Assembly (NCBI GenBank): GCA_902796705.1
Contig: CADBQF010000019.1
Coordinates: 1-7,292, forward strand
Length of the DNA stretch: 7,292 nucleotides
Origin: Ruminococcus flavefaciens
GTDB lineage: Bacteria; Bacillota; Clostridia; Oscillospirales; Ruminococcaceae
Direction of reading: 5' to 3'
The translations under genes were made by a program, and so were the position numbers. Under the pieces are notes generated by a model. That model was not told the DNA's origin. It ran no database searches and saw nothing but the letters and a program-made list of their open reading frames with translations. Below are positions 1-6,362 of this stretch, in pieces. Numbering within the stretch: position 1 is the first letter of the stretch; each line of letters begins with the position of its first letter.

Positions 1-1
1 C

Positions 2-124
2 GCCGTGAGAATCTATCCTTCCGCACAGCACACGGTAAGATATCCTGTTTTCGCCGTACAATTCGATATATACCGTCCTGTCCTTCACAGCGGCGGCAGG
101 TCTTTTTATCATTGTGAACATCAT
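2..124 (-). CDS. Small unidentified protein, 5' part only
   Basis: This gene begins here and runs off the left edge, leaving 41 complete codons. The visible protein starts MMFTMIKRPAAAV and continues through a polar stretch with VYIELYGEN and YRVLCGRIDSHG. There is no signal peptide and no membrane segment. Two adjacent ATG codons (124-122 and 121-119) and a third at 112-110 are in frame. The AAGGAG at 134-129 lies 4 bases from the first ATG, 7 from the second and 16 from the third, so the second ATG has the best spacing. Coding is supported by this ribosome binding site, by a near-consensus promoter just upstream, and by an open frame to the edge. I do not recognise the family. The short beta-rich look, with an aromatic-R-V-L segment, faintly resembles small DUF6514-type proteins of Clostridia, but too little is visible to assign it. 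It follows the glgA terminator and has its own promoter, so it is probably not part of the glg operon. Confidence 0.72.
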   Translation of the reverse strand, partial: MMFTMIKRPAAAVKDRTVYIELYGENRISYRVLCGRIDSHG

Positions 125-128
125 TTTT

Positions 129-134
129 CTCCTT
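129..134 (-). promoter_or_regulatory. Ribosome binding site of the small downstream gene
   Basis: The minus strand reads AAGGAG, followed by AAAA and then ATGATG. The distance is 4 bases to the first ATG and 7 to the second, which favours initiation at position 121. Confidence 0.7.
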
Positions 135-152
135 TCGATCGCTGATGATATC

Positions 153-181
153 ATTATAACACCGCAGGAGAAAAATGTGAA
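153..181 (-). promoter_or_regulatory. Sigma-A-type promoter for the small downstream gene
   Basis: On the minus strand a TTCACA -35 box (181-176; one mismatch to TTGACA) is separated by exactly 17 bases from a perfect TATAAT -10 box (158-153). Transcription would start near 146, giving a leader of only about 20 to 25 bases before the ATG pair at 124/121. A 10-bp palindrome, ATGATATCAT (145-154), overlaps the end of the -10 box and the expected start point. It could be an operator, but such short AT-rich palindromes also arise by chance. Confidence 0.8.
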
Positions 182-236
182 CGGCTTTTTTGCTCGTAAA
201 TTCAGAAATTAAGGCTTATTTTGTCGAAACAGAGCA

Positions 237-272
237 ATGCTCCCGTGAGGTACATTCTCGTCACGGGAGCAT
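237..272 (-). terminator. Hairpin terminator after glgA
   Basis: Two perfectly complementary 12-base arms (237-248 and 261-272, ATGCTCCCGTGA and its complement) enclose a 12-base loop. The stem begins 3 bases after the glgA stop codon. Read on the minus strand it is followed by TTGCTCTGTTTCG, which is T-rich but not a clean T run, so termination may be imperfect. Its position between glgA and a gene with its own promoter fits the end of the glg operon. Confidence 0.75.
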
Positions 273-275
273 ATC

Positions 276-1694
276 TTATTCACTCATTAATTCTTCGTAA
301 AGCTCAACATAGATATCTGCCGAAGCTGACCAGCTATAGTCACACTCCATTTCACGTCTGATGAGAGCTTCCCATTCTTTTTTATTACCAAAATCACGTA
401 CAGCACGTTTTACAGCATCGAGCATATCATTTGCGTTGTACGTCTTGAAAGTATAACCATTTCCGTTCTCGCCGCCGTTGTCACGCACTGAATCACGAAG
501 GCCGCCTGTCTCACGCACTATCGGAGCTGTTCCGTAACGCATCGACATCATCTGTGCAAGTCCGCATGGTTCGCTCTGTGACGGCATGAGGAAAATATCC
601 GCACCGGCATATATCTTATGCGAAAGCTCCGGTACGAAACCGAGTCTTACAGCGACTTTTCCCGGATATCTCGCAGCCATTTCAGTGAAGAAATCCTCGT
701 AGATCTTCTCGCCGCTTCCAAGAACAGCGAATCTTATGCCCATATTGACGATCTCCTCGAATACGCATCTTATAAGGTCGATGCCCTTATGCTTGACAAA
801 TCTTGTGACGATGCCGATTATCGGGCCGTCGCCGTCATCAAGGCGGAGTTCGTCGATCAATTCCTTTTTGCAGTCAGCTTTTCCGGAAATATCCTTTTTT
901 GAGAAGTGATGAGAGATATTCTCATCAGTCTCAGGATCATAAAGTTCATAATCAATTCCATTAAGTATTCCTTTGAGCTTGTACTGCTTTGTGACAAGTA
1001 TCCTGTCAAGGCCGTGTGCATACCATGGATCAAGTATCTCCCATGCGTAGCTCGGACTTACGGTCGTTATACGGTCGGCAGTCTCGATCGCACCTTTCAT
1101 CATATTGATATATCCGTCATATTCCAAAAGATTGGAATGGTACATCGGTATCCCCATAAGTTCATTGAGGACTTCCTTTCCGTACTTTCCCTGATATTCA
1201 ATATTATGTATGGTGAAAACATTCTTTATACCATCATAACCCTGCTGATACTTATAATAAACATTGTAATACACCGGTATCAGGGCTGTCTGCCAGTCAT
1301 GGCAATGTATGATATCCGGCTTGAAATCGATATACTTCAGCATTTCGAGGACTGCTCTGTCAAAGAATACGAATCTTTCGCAGTCATCATAGAATCCGTA
1401 CAGACCGTCTCTCGAAAAATAATACTCATTGTCTATGAAATAATACGATATACCATTAAGCACTGCCACGAATATGCCGCAGTACTGCTTCCTCCATGAA
1501 ACATCGACTGTGATATTTTTCAGGAACAGCATCTTTTTGCGAAGCTCGTCCGGTATAGACTTGTACAGCGGTATCACTATCCGGCAGTCATGCCCCTTGG
1601 CACGTATCGCCTTCGGAAGAGAACCTGCTACATCAGCAAGTCCTCCAGAGGCTGCAAATGGCACAGCCTCGCTGGAAGCAAATAATATCTTCAT
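276..1694 (-). CDS. glgA: Glycogen synthase (ADP-glucose type, GT5)
   Basis: This enzyme transfers glucose from ADP-glucose to the non-reducing end of alpha-1,4-glucan in the cytoplasm. The protein has 472 residues, normal for bacterial GlgA, and a GT-B two-domain fold. The N-terminal Rossmann half shows SGGLADV (16-22), CHDWQTALIP (131-140), HNIEYQG (163-169) and TVSPSYAWEI (211-220). The C-terminal half shows NGID (245-248), TRFVKHKG (297-304) with the nucleotide-sugar Arg298 and Lys303, and SEPCGLAQ (374-381) with the catalytic-site Glu375, followed by TGGLRDSV. The classical KTGGL lysine near position 15 is replaced by alanine here (AASGGL). The ATG at 1694 lies 15 bases after the glgD stop and has only a weak GGTGGGAA ribosome binding site, so translation is probably coupled to glgD. 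A hairpin terminator follows the stop codon. The family call is secure; the effect of the missing lysine is unknown. Confidence 0.97.
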   Translation of the reverse strand: MKILFASSEAVPFAASGGLADVAGSLPKAIRAKGHDCRIVIPLYKSIPDELRKKMLFLKNITVDVSWRKQYCGIFVAVLNGISYYFIDNEYYFSRDGLYGFYDDCERFVFFDRAVLEMLKYIDFKPDIIHCHDWQTALIPVYYNVYYKYQQGYDGIKNVFTIHNIEYQGKYGKEVLNELMGIPMYHSNLLEYDGYINMMKGAIETADRITTVSPSYAWEILDPWYAHGLDRILVTKQYKLKGILNGIDYELYDPETDENISHHFSKKDISGKADCKKELIDELRLDDGDGPIIGIVTRFVKHKGIDLIRCVFEEIVNMGIRFAVLGSGEKIYEDFFTEMAARYPGKVAVRLGFVPELSHKIYAGADIFLMPSQSEPCGLAQMMSMRYGTAPIVRETGGLRDSVRDNGGENGNGYTFKTYNANDMLDAVKRAVRDFGNKKEWEALIRREMECDYSWSASADIYVELYEELMSE

Positions 1695-1709
1695 ACATTC
1701 CCACCGCCA

Positions 1710-2831
1710 TTATATCCTGCCGTTTTTGCTTACATACAAAGGATAAGTTGCTGAACCTGTCAGTACCTTATCATCGCTCACCTCAACGTTTTTATCGGTT
1801 ATAACTGACGAGATGCTGCAATCATTACCAATCTTTGTTCCCTGCAATAATACACAATTGCGGACAACTGCACCCTTTCCGACTTTTACTCCTCTGAACA
1901 GGATAGAATTCTCAACAGTTCCCTCAATTATGCAGCCGTCTGCGATAAGGGAGTTCTTTATATCAGATTCAAGACCGTACTTTACAGGGCCGTTATCGCC
2001 AATTTTAGTAAATACAGGCATATTCTTCCTGAACAGTGCATTTCTCTTTTCAGTCTCAAGGAGCATCATGTTTGCCTCGTAATAATTATGGAGGCTGTCG
2101 ATCCTTGTGAAGAACTCCTTGTGTTCATATCCCATGATCTTGTATTCATTACGCTTACGCTGGAGTATCTCTCTTGTGAAGCTGTACTGATCCCTGCTCG
2201 CAGCGTCAAATACGATCTTCTTCAGGAAATCCTTGCTTACGATCATCATATCCAGCCACATATTGCACTCGCCAGACATCTGAGGATCAACAAGAACGTC
2301 CTTTAGCTGATTGTCTGCATCAAAATCAAGAACGGTCGCACACGGATTGTTCTCGCTGTTGTAGAAACTTTTACTATAGATCAGCGTTATATCAGCATCA
2401 GAATCCATATGTTGTTTAAGTACCGGTGTGAAATCGATCGTAGTTACAACATCACAGTTAGCAAGGATAACATACTTTGCGTGTGAATGCTCCACAAAAC
2501 TCCATATATTGCTCAGAGCGTCCAGTCTGCCCTTGTACATTCCGCCTGTCTGACTGTACGGAGGCAGAAGATGAAGTCCGCCCTTTTTACGTGAAAGATC
2601 CCAGTCTCGTCCTGAACCGAGGTGGTCAAGGAGAGAACCATAATTTGACTTTGTTATCACACCAACTTCTGAAAGATTGGAATTGACCATATTGGACAGC
2701 GGAAAATCAATTAATCTGTATCTTCCGCCAAACGGGATAGAACCCATTGTCCTTTGCTTCGTCAGCTCCATGACATAAGAATCATGCATACTTGCGAAGA
2801 TCAGACCTAAAACATTATAATTAACACTCAT
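1710..2831 (-). CDS. glgD: GlgD, ADP-glucose pyrophosphorylase-like partner subunit
   Basis: This is a paralogue of GlgC with 373 residues from the ATG at 2831. The segment [14 protein letters not shown] (34-47) lines up position for position with GlgC, and the WDL...GGLHLLPPY segment (77-92) is shared too. The nucleotide-binding GGxGxRL loop is absent, replaced by a region around FASMHDSYV (12-20). The YEGTANA motif has become YKGRLDA (99-105), and the EKP sugar-phosphate motif is missing. Asp127 in ANCDVV is retained. Left-handed beta-helix repeats fill the C-terminus from about residue 285. In Geobacillus stearothermophilus, GlgD has little activity alone and improves GlgC in a mixed tetramer; the same regulatory role is inferred here. 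The start was set at 2831 because GGAGG at 2845-2841 lies 9 bases ahead. A TTG at 2864 would add 11 residues inside glgC and has no family-like N-terminus. Confidence 0.95.
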   Translation of the reverse strand: MSVNYNVLGLIFASMHDSYVMELTKQRTMGSIPFGGRYRLIDFPLSNMVNSNLSEVGVITKSNYGSLLDHLGSGRDWDLSRKKGGLHLLPPYSQTGGMYKGRLDALSNIWSFVEHSHAKYVILANCDVVTTIDFTPVLKQHMDSDADITLIYSKSFYNSENNPCATVLDFDADNQLKDVLVDPQMSGECNMWLDMMIVSKDFLKKIVFDAASRDQYSFTREILQRKRNEYKIMGYEHKEFFTRIDSLHNYYEANMMLLETEKRNALFRKNMPVFTKIGDNGPVKYGLESDIKNSLIADGCIIEGTVENSILFRGVKVGKGAVVRNCVLLQGTKIGNDCSISSVITDKNVEVSDDKVLTGSATYPLYVSKNGRI

Positions 2832-2840
2832 ACTGCAATT

Positions 2841-2845
2841 CCTCC
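2841..2845 (-). promoter_or_regulatory. Ribosome binding site that sets the glgD start
   Basis: The minus strand reads GGAGG, followed by 9 bases and the ATG at 2831-2829. It lies in the 16-base gap between the glgC stop (2850-2848) and glgD, and it argues against the upstream in-frame TTG at 2864. Confidence 0.85.
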
Positions 2846-2847
2846 AA

Positions 2848-4074
2848 TCAGATGCTCTCACCAATTATCTGCTTAGGCTCTACGACCTTACCGGCAGATA
2901 TCGTGACATTGTGGCCGACAACGGCAATTCCCCAATCGTCTCTGTTCTCGACGTTTTCGGGGCTTGTGCCGATCCTTGCACCGCTCTCGACTACGCTGTC
3001 GCTTCCGACGATAGCGTACTCTACGACTGCACCTGATTTTATTACTGTACCAGGCATAACTATGCTGTAATTTACAGTAGCACCTTCTTCGACCGTAACA
3101 CCTGAGAATACGATCGAGAAATCAACAGTTCCGTCGATGCTGCTTCCCTCATCGATCATGGAATTCTCAATGCAGGCATTGTCGCCTACATACTGCGGCG
3201 GCATATAATTGTTTCGTGAATAGATCTTCCAATGCGGATCATAAAGATCAAGCGGCACGCTCGGACTAAGGAGATCCATATTTGCCTCCCAGAGAGAATC
3301 GAGAGTTCCTACATCTTTCCAGTAGCCTTCAAACTCATATGCGAACAATCTCTGTCCGTCACGCAGCATCGATGTGATTATGTCCTTGCCGAAATCCTTT
3401 GACCACGGCTCACCTTTATCTCGTTTGGCATTAGCTTCATTTTCATTCTCGATCAGATATTGTTTTAGTTTTGCCCAAGTAAATACATAAATTCCCATTG
3501 AAGCGAGTGTAGACTTCGGCTCTTTTGGTTTTTCCACGAAATCAGTTACCTGATTCTTTTCATCACAGATCATTATTCCGAATCTTGATGCTTCCGAACG
3601 TGGAACGTCGATTACAGAGATAGTGCAGTCAGCATCATTTGCAATATGGAAATCCACCATTTTGGAATAATCCATTTTATAGATATGGTCGCCGCCGAGA
3701 ACGATAACGTATTCAGGATCGTATCTCTCAATGAACCGCATATTCTGGTAGATAGCATTTGCTGTTCCTTCATACCATGAAGCACCGGACTGTGTCTCAT
3801 AAGGCGGCAGGACATGAACGCCGCCGTTCATTTTGTCAAGATCCCATGGCTCGCCGTTTCCGATGTATTCATTCAGTACGAGCGGTTGATACTGTGTAAG
3901 TACGCCTACTGTGTCTATACCGGAATTGGTACAGTTCGACAGCGGAAAATCGATCAGCCTGTACTTTCCGCCATACGGAACTGCCGGTTTTGCGACATTT
4001 TTTGTCAGAGCGTAGAGCCTGCTTCCCTGACCGCCTGCCAGCAGCATGGCTACACACTTTTTCTTTGTATACAT
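2848..4074 (-). CDS. glgC: Glucose-1-phosphate adenylyltransferase (ADP-glucose pyrophosphorylase)
   Basis: This enzyme makes ADP-glucose and pyrophosphate from ATP and glucose-1-phosphate, the committed step of bacterial glycogen synthesis. The protein has 408 residues. The nucleotidyltransferase domain shows [10 protein letters not shown] (11-20), [19 protein letters not shown] (29-47), YEGTANA (101-107), [10 protein letters not shown] (127-136) with the catalytic Asp129, FVEKP (179-183) with the glucose-1-phosphate lysine at 182, and [14 protein letters not shown] (252-265). Left-handed beta-helix repeats begin near residue 298 and run to the C-terminus. All catalytic motifs are intact, in contrast to GlgD. 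The start at 4074 is supported by AGGAGG at 4086-4081, 6 bases ahead. The gene follows glgB after a 72-base spacer and is followed by glgD after 16 bases, consistent with co-production of the two pyrophosphorylase-type subunits. Allosteric control cannot be read from the sequence; Firmicutes enzymes are often less regulated than the enterobacterial one. Confidence 0.97.
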   Translation of the reverse strand: MYTKKKCVAMLLAGGQGSRLYALTKNVAKPAVPYGGKYRLIDFPLSNCTNSGIDTVGVLTQYQPLVLNEYIGNGEPWDLDKMNGGVHVLPPYETQSGASWYEGTANAIYQNMRFIERYDPEYVIVLGGDHIYKMDYSKMVDFHIANDADCTISVIDVPRSEASRFGIMICDEKNQVTDFVEKPKEPKSTLASMGIYVFTWAKLKQYLIENENEANAKRDKGEPWSKDFGKDIITSMLRDGQRLFAYEFEGYWKDVGTLDSLWEANMDLLSPSVPLDLYDPHWKIYSRNNYMPPQYVGDNACIENSMIDEGSSIDGTVDFSIVFSGVTVEEGATVNYSIVMPGTVIKSGAVVEYAIVGSDSVVESGARIGTSPENVENRDDWGIAVVGHNVTISAGKVVEPKQIIGESI

Positions 4075-4100
4075 ATGATTCCTCCTAAGTTCTCTTGAAA

Positions 4101-4138
4101 CAGCACATTCTGCGAAGAGGGTAAAATGCAGTGTGCTG
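4101..4138 (-). other. Imperfect hairpin between glgB and glgC
   Basis: The arms CAGCACATTCTGC (4101-4113) and GCAGTGTGCTG (4128-4138) pair as 7 bp plus 4 bp with a two-base bulge, around a 14-base loop. The structure begins 8 bases after the glgB stop and ends ahead of the glgC ribosome binding site. Only TTTC follows on the minus strand, so it is not a convincing terminator. It could be an mRNA-stability or processing element that sets the glgB to glgC ratio. Confidence 0.5.
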
Positions 4139-4146
4139 CTGTGATA

Positions 4147-6126
4147 TCAAGCTTTTGCAGAGCGTTTTTGCTTTGCAGAAGTTTTTGCCTTTTTTACAGG
4201 GACTTCCTTTTCTGCCGTATCCGGCTTGGGTGTTCTCTTTTTAACAGGTGAATATTTCAGATAGATCACTGAAAGCGGTGCGAGAGTCATGGATATACTG
4301 TCATCAAAGCCGTGCATACCTACTGCATCGCTCTTGAATGACTTTTCTGTTATTCCCGAACCGCCGAATTCAGCGGCATCTGTATTGAACACAAGCTTGT
4401 ACTTTCCTTTTTTCGGAACGCCTATCCGATAATCATGACGCTCTACGGGAACAAAATTGCACACAGCGATAAGTTCATCTCCGCTGTCGTCTATTCGTCT
4501 GAAAGCGATAACGCTCTGCTTATAGTCGTCGTTGGAGATCCAACTGAATCCGTTCCATGAGTCATCGTTCTGCCACAGAGGAGCGTTCTCGGCATAGAAC
4601 TTATTGAGTTTCTCAGAGAATTTCAGCATAGTCTTGTGGGAATCGAACTTCATCAGTTCCCAGTCAAGCTGTGACTTGTAGTCCCATTCCTTCATCTGAG
4701 CAAACTCTTGTCCCATGAACAGGAGCTTCTTTCCCGGATGTGCCATCATGTACGCAAGGAAAGCACGGTACGAAGCGAACTTCTGGTCGTACTCGCCCGG
4801 CATTTTATTTATCATCGAACACTTTCCGTGTACTACCTCGTCATGCGAGATAGGCAGGATATAGTTCTCTGAAAAAGCATAGAAAAATGAAAATGTAAGC
4901 TTGTCATGGTTGAATGCACGGTATATAGGATCAAGAGACATATAGCTCAGCATATCGTTCATCCAGCCCATGTTCCATTTGAAATTGAATCCGAGTCCGC
5001 CTATATCGGTAGGCTTGGTCACAAGAGGCCATGCAGTAGACTCTTCTGCGATCATGAGTGCATCAGGGTGCTTTGAGAAAACAGCTTCGTTGAGGTGTTT
5101 TAGGAACTCAACAGCTTCGAGGTTCTCGTTGCCGCCGTAGATATTGGCAGTCCACTCGCCGTCCTGCCGGTCGTAGTCAAGATAGAGCATAGATGCAACT
5201 GCATCGACACGCAGTCCGTCAACGTGGAATTCATCGAACCAATAATTTGCACTGGAAATCAGAAAAGAGCATACTTCTGCCTTTCCGTAATCGAACACAC
5301 GGGTACCCCACGCCTTGTGTTCTTTCTTGCGGTCATCGGTATACTCATAGCAGCACGTACCGTCAAATTCATATAAGCCGGCAGCATCTTTCGGGAAGTG
5401 TGCAGGTACCCAGTCGAGTATGACACCTATCCCGGCTTCGTGGAACATATCGATCATTTTCCTGAAGTCATCGGGAGTTCCGTACCTTGAAGTAGGTGCG
5501 AAATATCCTGTGACCTGATATCCCCATGAACCGTCATACGGATATTCCGTCAGCGGCATGAATTCTACATGAGTATAGGACATTTTTTTAAGGTACGGGA
5601 TTATCTCCGAAGCAAATGAGACATAATCAAGATACACGTCCTCTCCACGTGTCTTCCATGAACTGAGGTGTACCTCATATATATTCACGGGACTCTTGTA
5701 TATGCTCTTTTCTGCCTTCTGAGCGAACCATTCCTTATCGTTCCACTCATAGCTGCTCTCATAGATCTTTGAGGCAGTACCTGGTCTTGTTTCAAAATGT
5801 GAGCCGTAGGGATCGGATTTCAGCAGGATATCGCCTGACTTTGTTTCGATGCTGTATTTATAGGCATCGAACTGATCGAGCTTTGATATCTCGGTCTCCC
5901 ATATACCGTCAGCGATAAGTTCCATAGGATTCTTTTCCCTGTTCCAGCCGTTGAAATCTCCGACAACTGAAACGCTCACAGCATTAGGAGCCCAAACTCT
6001 GAAAGTAAAAAAACGTCCCCGCCCTTTTCTCCTTGAATGCACTCCAAAGAATTTCCAGGCTTCGTAGTTTTTGCCTTGATAGAATAAGTATAGCGGAAAA
6101 TCATTAGGATTATTATTAACAGACAT
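4147..6126 (-). CDS. glgB: 1,4-alpha-glucan branching enzyme (GH13)
   Basis: This enzyme cuts alpha-1,4 chains and rejoins them through alpha-1,6 links to branch glycogen. The protein has 659 residues. A CBM48-type N-terminal beta domain spans about 38-115 (FRVWAPNAVSVSVVGDFNGW at 42-61). The GH13 barrel shows DWVPAHF (238-244), DGLRVDAVASM (303-313) with nucleophile Asp308, IAEEST (359-364) with acid/base Glu361, and ISHDEVVHGK (426-435) with Asp429. A C-terminal beta domain runs to about 626. The N-terminus is short, without the additional N1 module of the Escherichia coli enzyme. The last 33 residues form a lysine-, alanine- and proline-rich tail not expected in the catalytic core. The ATG at 6126 has a strong AAAGGAGG ribosome binding site (6141-6134) at 7 bases. 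It is the first gene of the glg operon, and a promoter lies immediately upstream. Confidence 0.97.
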   Translation of the reverse strand: MSVNNNPNDFPLYLFYQGKNYEAWKFFGVHSRRKGRGRFFTFRVWAPNAVSVSVVGDFNGWNREKNPMELIADGIWETEISKLDQFDAYKYSIETKSGDILLKSDPYGSHFETRPGTASKIYESSYEWNDKEWFAQKAEKSIYKSPVNIYEVHLSSWKTRGEDVYLDYVSFASEIIPYLKKMSYTHVEFMPLTEYPYDGSWGYQVTGYFAPTSRYGTPDDFRKMIDMFHEAGIGVILDWVPAHFPKDAAGLYEFDGTCCYEYTDDRKKEHKAWGTRVFDYGKAEVCSFLISSANYWFDEFHVDGLRVDAVASMLYLDYDRQDGEWTANIYGGNENLEAVEFLKHLNEAVFSKHPDALMIAEESTAWPLVTKPTDIGGLGFNFKWNMGWMNDMLSYMSLDPIYRAFNHDKLTFSFFYAFSENYILPISHDEVVHGKCSMINKMPGEYDQKFASYRAFLAYMMAHPGKKLLFMGQEFAQMKEWDYKSQLDWELMKFDSHKTMLKFSEKLNKFYAENAPLWQNDDSWNGFSWISNDDYKQSVIAFRRIDDSGDELIAVCNFVPVERHDYRIGVPKKGKYKLVFNTDAAEFGGSGITEKSFKSDAVGMHGFDDSISMTLAPLSVIYLKYSPVKKRTPKPDTAEKEVPVKKAKTSAKQKRSAKA

Positions 6127-6150
6127 AATTCAGCCTCCTTTACTAAATAT

Positions 6151-6179
6151 ATTTTATCAGAATTTCTCTTGATATTCAA
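6151..6179 (-). promoter_or_regulatory. Candidate sigma-A promoter of the glg operon
   Basis: The minus strand shows TTGAAT (6179-6174; four of six to TTGACA), a 17-base spacer, and TAAAAT (6156-6151; five of six to TATAAT). Transcription would start near 6144, only a few bases before the glgB ribosome binding site at 6141, giving a very short leader. The -35 box lies within a small palindrome, CTTGATATTCAAG (6168-6180), which could be an operator. The region is AT-rich, so chance matches are possible. Confidence 0.55.
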
Positions 6180-6212
6180 GCTTTTTTGGAAAAATCAACA
6201 AAATTTCAGATG

Positions 6213-6295
6213 TTGCACTAATTTTTTACGCTCCGTTTAGTGCAATTTGACATATTTATTCTATCTAATTCTTTTCATGCTTTGGTAAATTGCAC
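6213..6295. repeat. Three complementary TTGCAC/GTGCAA arms upstream of glgB
   Basis: Three arms lie in the spoIIE-glgB gap. Arm A is TTGCACTAA at 6213-6221, arm B is TTAGTGCAATTT at 6237-6248, and arm C is AAATTGCAC at 6287-6295. B pairs perfectly over 9 bases with A (15 bases between them) and also perfectly over 9 bases with C (38 bases between them), sharing GTGCAA in both pairings. They may be operator half-sites upstream of the glgB promoter or competing RNA hairpins in a longer transcript. The rest of the 6127-6362 gap holds no gene that I can support. Confidence 0.6.
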
Positions 6296-6362
6296 ACAAC
6301 TGAAACAAAAATACGTTGATTCCGGTGTTTCGATATACAAATAGTATAATTTTTATTCAATA

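Noticed and set aside
906..1499. Long open frame of 197 codons on the plus strand
   Set aside because: It lies fully antisense to glgA, has no recognisable domain and begins without a ribosome binding site. It is an overlap artefact of glgA codon usage.
2832..2864. TTG start that would extend GlgD by 11 residues into glgC
   Set aside because: GGAGG at 2845-2841 is correctly spaced for the ATG at 2831, and the resulting MSVNYNVLGLIF start aligns with GlgC residue numbering from GGR/KYRLIDF onward. The extension has no such support.
6168..6187. CTTGATATTCAAG followed by a T run, resembling a plus-strand terminator
   Set aside because: The stem is only 5 bp and GC-poor, there is no plus-strand gene to terminate, and the site coincides with the likely glgB promoter.
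6247..6252. Perfect TTGACA on the plus strand
   Set aside because: No -10 box occurs at proper spacing (TCTAAT is only 11 bases away) and no plus-strand gene follows.
6302..6331. GAAACA/TGTTTC inverted repeat as a spoIIE terminator
   Set aside because: It has only six AT-rich pairs around an 18-base loop and no T run on the minus strand beyond the stem. It is too weak to call.
6345..6350. Perfect TATAAT on the plus strand
   Set aside because: There is no -35 box at 16 to 18 bases (the nearest TTGATT is 23 bases away) and no plus-strand gene follows.
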